Assembly: GCA_910584695.1 (NCBI GenBank)
Contig: CAJUBR010000067.1
Coordinates: forward strand, 1 to 14,793
Reading direction: 5' to 3'
DNA from: an uncultured Lachnospiraceae bacterium
GTDB taxonomy: Bacteria > Bacillota > Clostridia > Lachnospirales > Lachnospiraceae
DNA length: 14,793 nt
Shown here one piece after another: positions 12,862 through 14,793 of the stretch; the first letter of the stretch is position 1; each line of letters starts with the position of its first letter. The position numbers and the translations under genes were made by a program. The notes below the pieces were generated by a model that searched no databases, was not told where the DNA came from, and saw only the letters and a program-made list of their open reading frames with translations.

Positions 12862-12919
12862 AGGTCAATAATCTTCACAGCGTTTGCCAAATGTTCATGC
12901 ACACACGGTCAATGGACCT
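12862..12919. repeat. Degenerate copy of the intergenic repeat (family member B)
   Basis: GTCAATAA (12864-12871), CACAGC (12876-12881) and GCCAAATG-xx-CATGC (12886-12900) occur in the same order and orientation as in element A at 8693-8756, with about 30 bases of A missing between the second and third blocks. AGGTC/GACCT (12862-12866, 12915-12919) bounds it as an inverted repeat, and GGTCAAT is repeated directly at 12907-12913. It lies between the 12961 gene and its terminator. Confidence 0.45.
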
Positions 12920-12960
12920 TTCCCCGCAAAGATAAATAGTCGGCAAAACGGTAAATCGGA

Positions 12961-13398
12961 TTAAGACTCTCCCTGTTTCTTGTCGTGGATAAGCAGTTTT
13001 AATGCTTCTTCGATAGACTTATCCGTAATAGGTGAATGGGAATCCTTTACTTTAGAAAGTGTTTCCAAATCCTGATTATTAAGGGTGATGACATGTTCCT
13101 GTTCACTCTCCGGTGCGGGGATAACATATAAGTTCATTTCTTTTTCCAGTTCATTCAGTCTGCGCATGATATCGGTAATCTGGCTTTTACCCAAATTCAC
13201 TACCTCAAGCAGTTCATTGTATTTTTCGGTTATGCGCTGGCATTCCGGAATGTCATTATAGACTGCCTCCGGATCGTCGGCGATGCCTGACTCATTACCA
13301 TTCTCATAAACATATCTGTTATCTTTGATGTTCCTGTCTAAGAAATTCAGTGTCTGTGTTATCTTTCCGCCTTCAACTGTTATAATGAGTTTTGCCAT
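12961..13398 (-). CDS. Hypothetical coiled-coil protein
   Basis: No family recognised. The 145-residue product begins with a short beta-like stretch (AKLIITVEGGKITQTLNFL), has an acidic middle (ADDPEAVYNDIPE), a likely coiled coil at about 53-92 (CQRITEKYNELLEVV and DIMRRLNELEKEM), and an acidic to mixed tail (TDKSIEEALKLLIHDKKQ). No signal peptide or membrane segment is present, so it is probably cytoplasmic. AGGAGG precedes the ATG at good spacing. It is a monocistronic unit: a consensus promoter at 13457-13485 and a terminator at 12794-12833, with a repeat element in the 3' part of the transcript. Confidence 0.75.
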   Translation of the reverse strand: MAKLIITVEGGKITQTLNFLDRNIKDNRYVYENGNESGIADDPEAVYNDIPECQRITEKYNELLEVVNLGKSQITDIMRRLNELEKEMNLYVIPAPESEQEHVITLNNQDLETLSKVKDSHSPITDKSIEEALKLLIHDKKQGES

Positions 13399-13456
13399 AC
13401 TTTTTCCTCCTTTTATTGCAATATCTTATAGGAAATAGCACACCTATATATTTTTT

Positions 13457-13485
13457 AGTATACTACGAAAACAAAGATTTTTCAA
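13457..13485 (-). promoter_or_regulatory. Sigma-A promoter of the 12961 gene
   Basis: TTGAAA (13485-13480), 17 bases, then TATACT (13462-13457) on the minus strand. Transcription would start about 50 bases before the gene's ATG. Confidence 0.8.
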
Positions 13486-13583
13486 GATGCCAGGAAATTG
13501 AATTTCGGCAAACTGCATTTAAAAGCTACATTCTTTCATTTTTTCAATTTTCTTAATCTGAAGTTTACCATGCTCCTTTAGAT

Positions 13584-13592
13584 ATTATACCA
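13584..13592 (-). promoter_or_regulatory. Possible extended -10 promoter after the ATPase gene
   Basis: TGG directly followed by TATAAT (13589-13584) on the minus strand, without a good -35 element. It lies about 20 bases after the ATPase stop codon and could give a second, longer leader for the 12961 gene. Confidence 0.35.
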
Positions 13593-13610
13593 GTATAGCA
13601 AATTCGTTTC

Positions 13611-14471
13611 TTAATTTTCAAACTCTGCTTCATGTGCCTTGAAAAAATCATAATATTCACGTACATTAGGCAGTTCTGTCCATCGCTTCACTTTTACCGG
13701 CTCTGTATCCAGATCATAAATCTTTGCATCTCTCAACGACAGTAAAAAGGGTGAATGGGTTGCGATAATAAACTGGCATCTAAAAAAACGTACACTATCC
13801 TCTAAAAAACGTACCAATTCCTGCTGTTTTTCCGGTGAAAGGCTGTTTTCCGGCTCATCTAACAGATATAACCCGTTTTCCTTAATCTTGTTTGTAAAAT
13901 AATAAAATGCACTCTCCCCATTGGAATGTTCTCTTACATTATCCTGCAAATTTTTACGGACAAACTGAGACTGCGACCTGCTTCTTGTCAGATTCACCTT
14001 TTGAAGCTGTTCATAATCATCTAACGATTTCAGCTTAAAATCCGAGTATTTTGCATCCATATATTCCTGAAATAAATCTTCCCGTTTTCGGTCAATCCCT
14101 TCATTCACTGTACGCAGATTCAGCACAAAGTCAAACACATCATCACTGGTAATGATCCGTTTTTCCTCTGTCAGCTCATGCTCTAATTCATAATCACAAA
14201 GTTTTGTGTAATCTTCAAAATAGTGTGTCCGGTTATAAAGAGTATCCCGAAAAAGCCTTAATTTTTCTGCTATCACATTTAATGCTGTCGTCTTACCGGA
14301 ACCGTTCCCTCCATATAAAATAGTGATGGAATCAAAAGTGATCAACCTCAAACTGTTTTTTGACAGTACCTTAAAGGGGTAATAAAAATCATAACAGGTT
14401 TTCCTCTCCCCCATTAAAACATCATATTCTTTCTCGGCATCCGGAAATTGAAATCGTGATAAATATATCAT
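13611..14471 (-). CDS. AAA family ATPase, ABC-type (AAA_21/COG3910-like)
   Basis: A 286-residue stand-alone ATPase of the ABC/SMC-related AAA type. Walker A is GGNGSGKT at 54-61, the signature-like SNGES is at 183-187, Walker B LYLLDEPEN at 201-209, and the H-loop THSP at 238-241. The N-terminal TCYDFYYPF and the FDSITILYGGNGSGKTTALNVIAEKL pattern are typical of this group. The region between (about 75-180, charged and helical) is shorter than in repair ATPases with long coiled coils. No nuclease, membrane or DNA-binding domain is seen, so the function is unknown. It overlaps the end of the hydrolase gene by 4 bases (ATGA), suggesting coupled translation. ATG follows the expected family N-terminus. 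Confidence 0.88.
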   Translation of the reverse strand: MIYLSRFQFPDAEKEYDVLMGERKTCYDFYYPFKVLSKNSLRLITFDSITILYGGNGSGKTTALNVIAEKLRLFRDTLYNRTHYFEDYTKLCDYELEHELTEEKRIITSDDVFDFVLNLRTVNEGIDRKREDLFQEYMDAKYSDFKLKSLDDYEQLQKVNLTRSRSQSQFVRKNLQDNVREHSNGESAFYYFTNKIKENGLYLLDEPENSLSPEKQQELVRFLEDSVRFFRCQFIIATHSPFLLSLRDAKIYDLDTEPVKVKRWTELPNVREYYDFFKAHEAEFEN

Positions 14472-14793
14472 ATAGTAAATTCCTTTCCCTGTTTCAGACA
14501 GTCAAAAACCTGACCCATAATTTCCAAATCTGTTAAACAATTTCCTGTTTCCAGTGAATGATTTGCCTCTTCAAAGGTTTTTAAGGTAAGCCCGAACTTT
14601 CGGCAGTTTTGCTCCACAAGCTCATTTTCACACCATGGGTCATTTAGTCCGTGAAAAACAATACCGTTTCCCTTTCCAGCAAAGAAAAAAGTCTGGGGCA
14701 CAGGAGTAAAATAAATATGTTCTGCATGGATAGCATGGTCCTTGTCATAGGCGGCTGCCACCACGGTTCCAATACTCTTTGATAGAAACAGCA
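14468..14793 (-). CDS. Alpha/beta hydrolase, 3' part only
   Basis: C-terminal part of an alpha/beta hydrolase cut by the window edge; the frame is open to 14793. The visible part has the full catalytic triad: the nucleophile motif SKSIG (Ser near 14777-14782, next to the edge), the acid in VFHGLNDPWCE and the histidine in EEANHSLETGNCL. About 108 residues are present, and the real start lies beyond the window. The GTG at 14764 is internal, not a start. The substrate is unknown. The 4-base overlap with the ATPase gene suggests one operon, but the pairing may have no functional meaning. Confidence 0.85.
   Translation of the reverse strand, partial: LFLSKSIGTVVAAAYDKDHAIHAEHIYFTPVPQTFFFAGKGNGIVFHGLNDPWCENELVEQNCRKFGLTLKTFEEANHSLETGNCLTDLEIMGQVFDCLKQGKEFTI

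Noticed and set aside
13536..13571. 11-residue ORF (MVNFRLRKLKK) behind AAAGGAG downstream of the ATPase
   Set aside because: Only one base separates GGAG from the ATG, too close for initiation, and nothing else supports it.
12961..14471. Toxin-antitoxin or defence module made of the coiled-coil protein and the ATPase
   Set aside because: The 12961 gene has its own promoter and terminator about 210 bases from the ATPase gene, and neither protein shows a toxin or antitoxin motif.

Overview
The window looks like core chromosome from a low-to-moderate GC Clostridia, most likely a Lachnospiraceae member. This rests on three things: the gene order radical SAM / DUF2344 / RNase G / L21 / Prp / L27 / Obg, the L27 with a cleavable N-terminal extension paired with the Prp protease, and the C-terminal remnant of a BspA-type leucine-rich-repeat surface protein. 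Every gene I accept is on the minus strand, so transcription runs from high to low coordinates. I see no tRNA, rRNA, CRISPR array, integrase, transposase or phage gene.

Region by region, in the direction of transcription. (1) 14793-13611: the 3' part of an alpha/beta hydrolase, overlapping by 4 bases an ABC-type AAA ATPase. (2) 13485-12794: a small coiled-coil hypothetical gene with its own promoter and terminator. (3) 12776-10073: a strong promoter followed by walJ-like MBL hydrolase, an ACT-domain protein and a PFL/UPF0210 protein, probably one operon. (4) 9967-8796: a consensus promoter, a lipoprotein and a one-pass membrane protein. (5) 8648-7228: a Nudix hydrolase, a stand-alone TfoX C-terminal domain and a one-pass membrane protein of unknown function. 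(6) 7158-4451: a B12-type radical SAM protein and its partner DUF2344 protein, closed by a strong terminator. (7) 4430-4154: a broken leucine-rich-repeat gene fragment lying between that pair and its usual neighbour rng. (8) 3885-144: RNase E/G, then a consensus promoter and L21 leader, rplU-prp-rpmA, a terminator, a structured leader and obg.

The ribosomal block works as a unit. L21 and L27 are 50S proteins, Prp trims the L27 N-terminus that reaches the peptidyl transferase centre, and Obg is a GTPase acting late in 50S assembly. RNase E/G is an RNA-processing enzyme, and the radical SAM pair has no assigned reaction.

I found no obvious new multi-gene system. The least explained signals are non-coding: a 150-base hairpin-rich element forming the obg leader, a family of related intergenic hairpin elements (8693-8790, 12862-12919, 11511-11542), and a possible 16-codon leader ORF with a Pro-Pro motif whose stop codon lies in the rplU ribosome binding site. 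The RNase E/G that ends just before the Zn-link also deserves a check.
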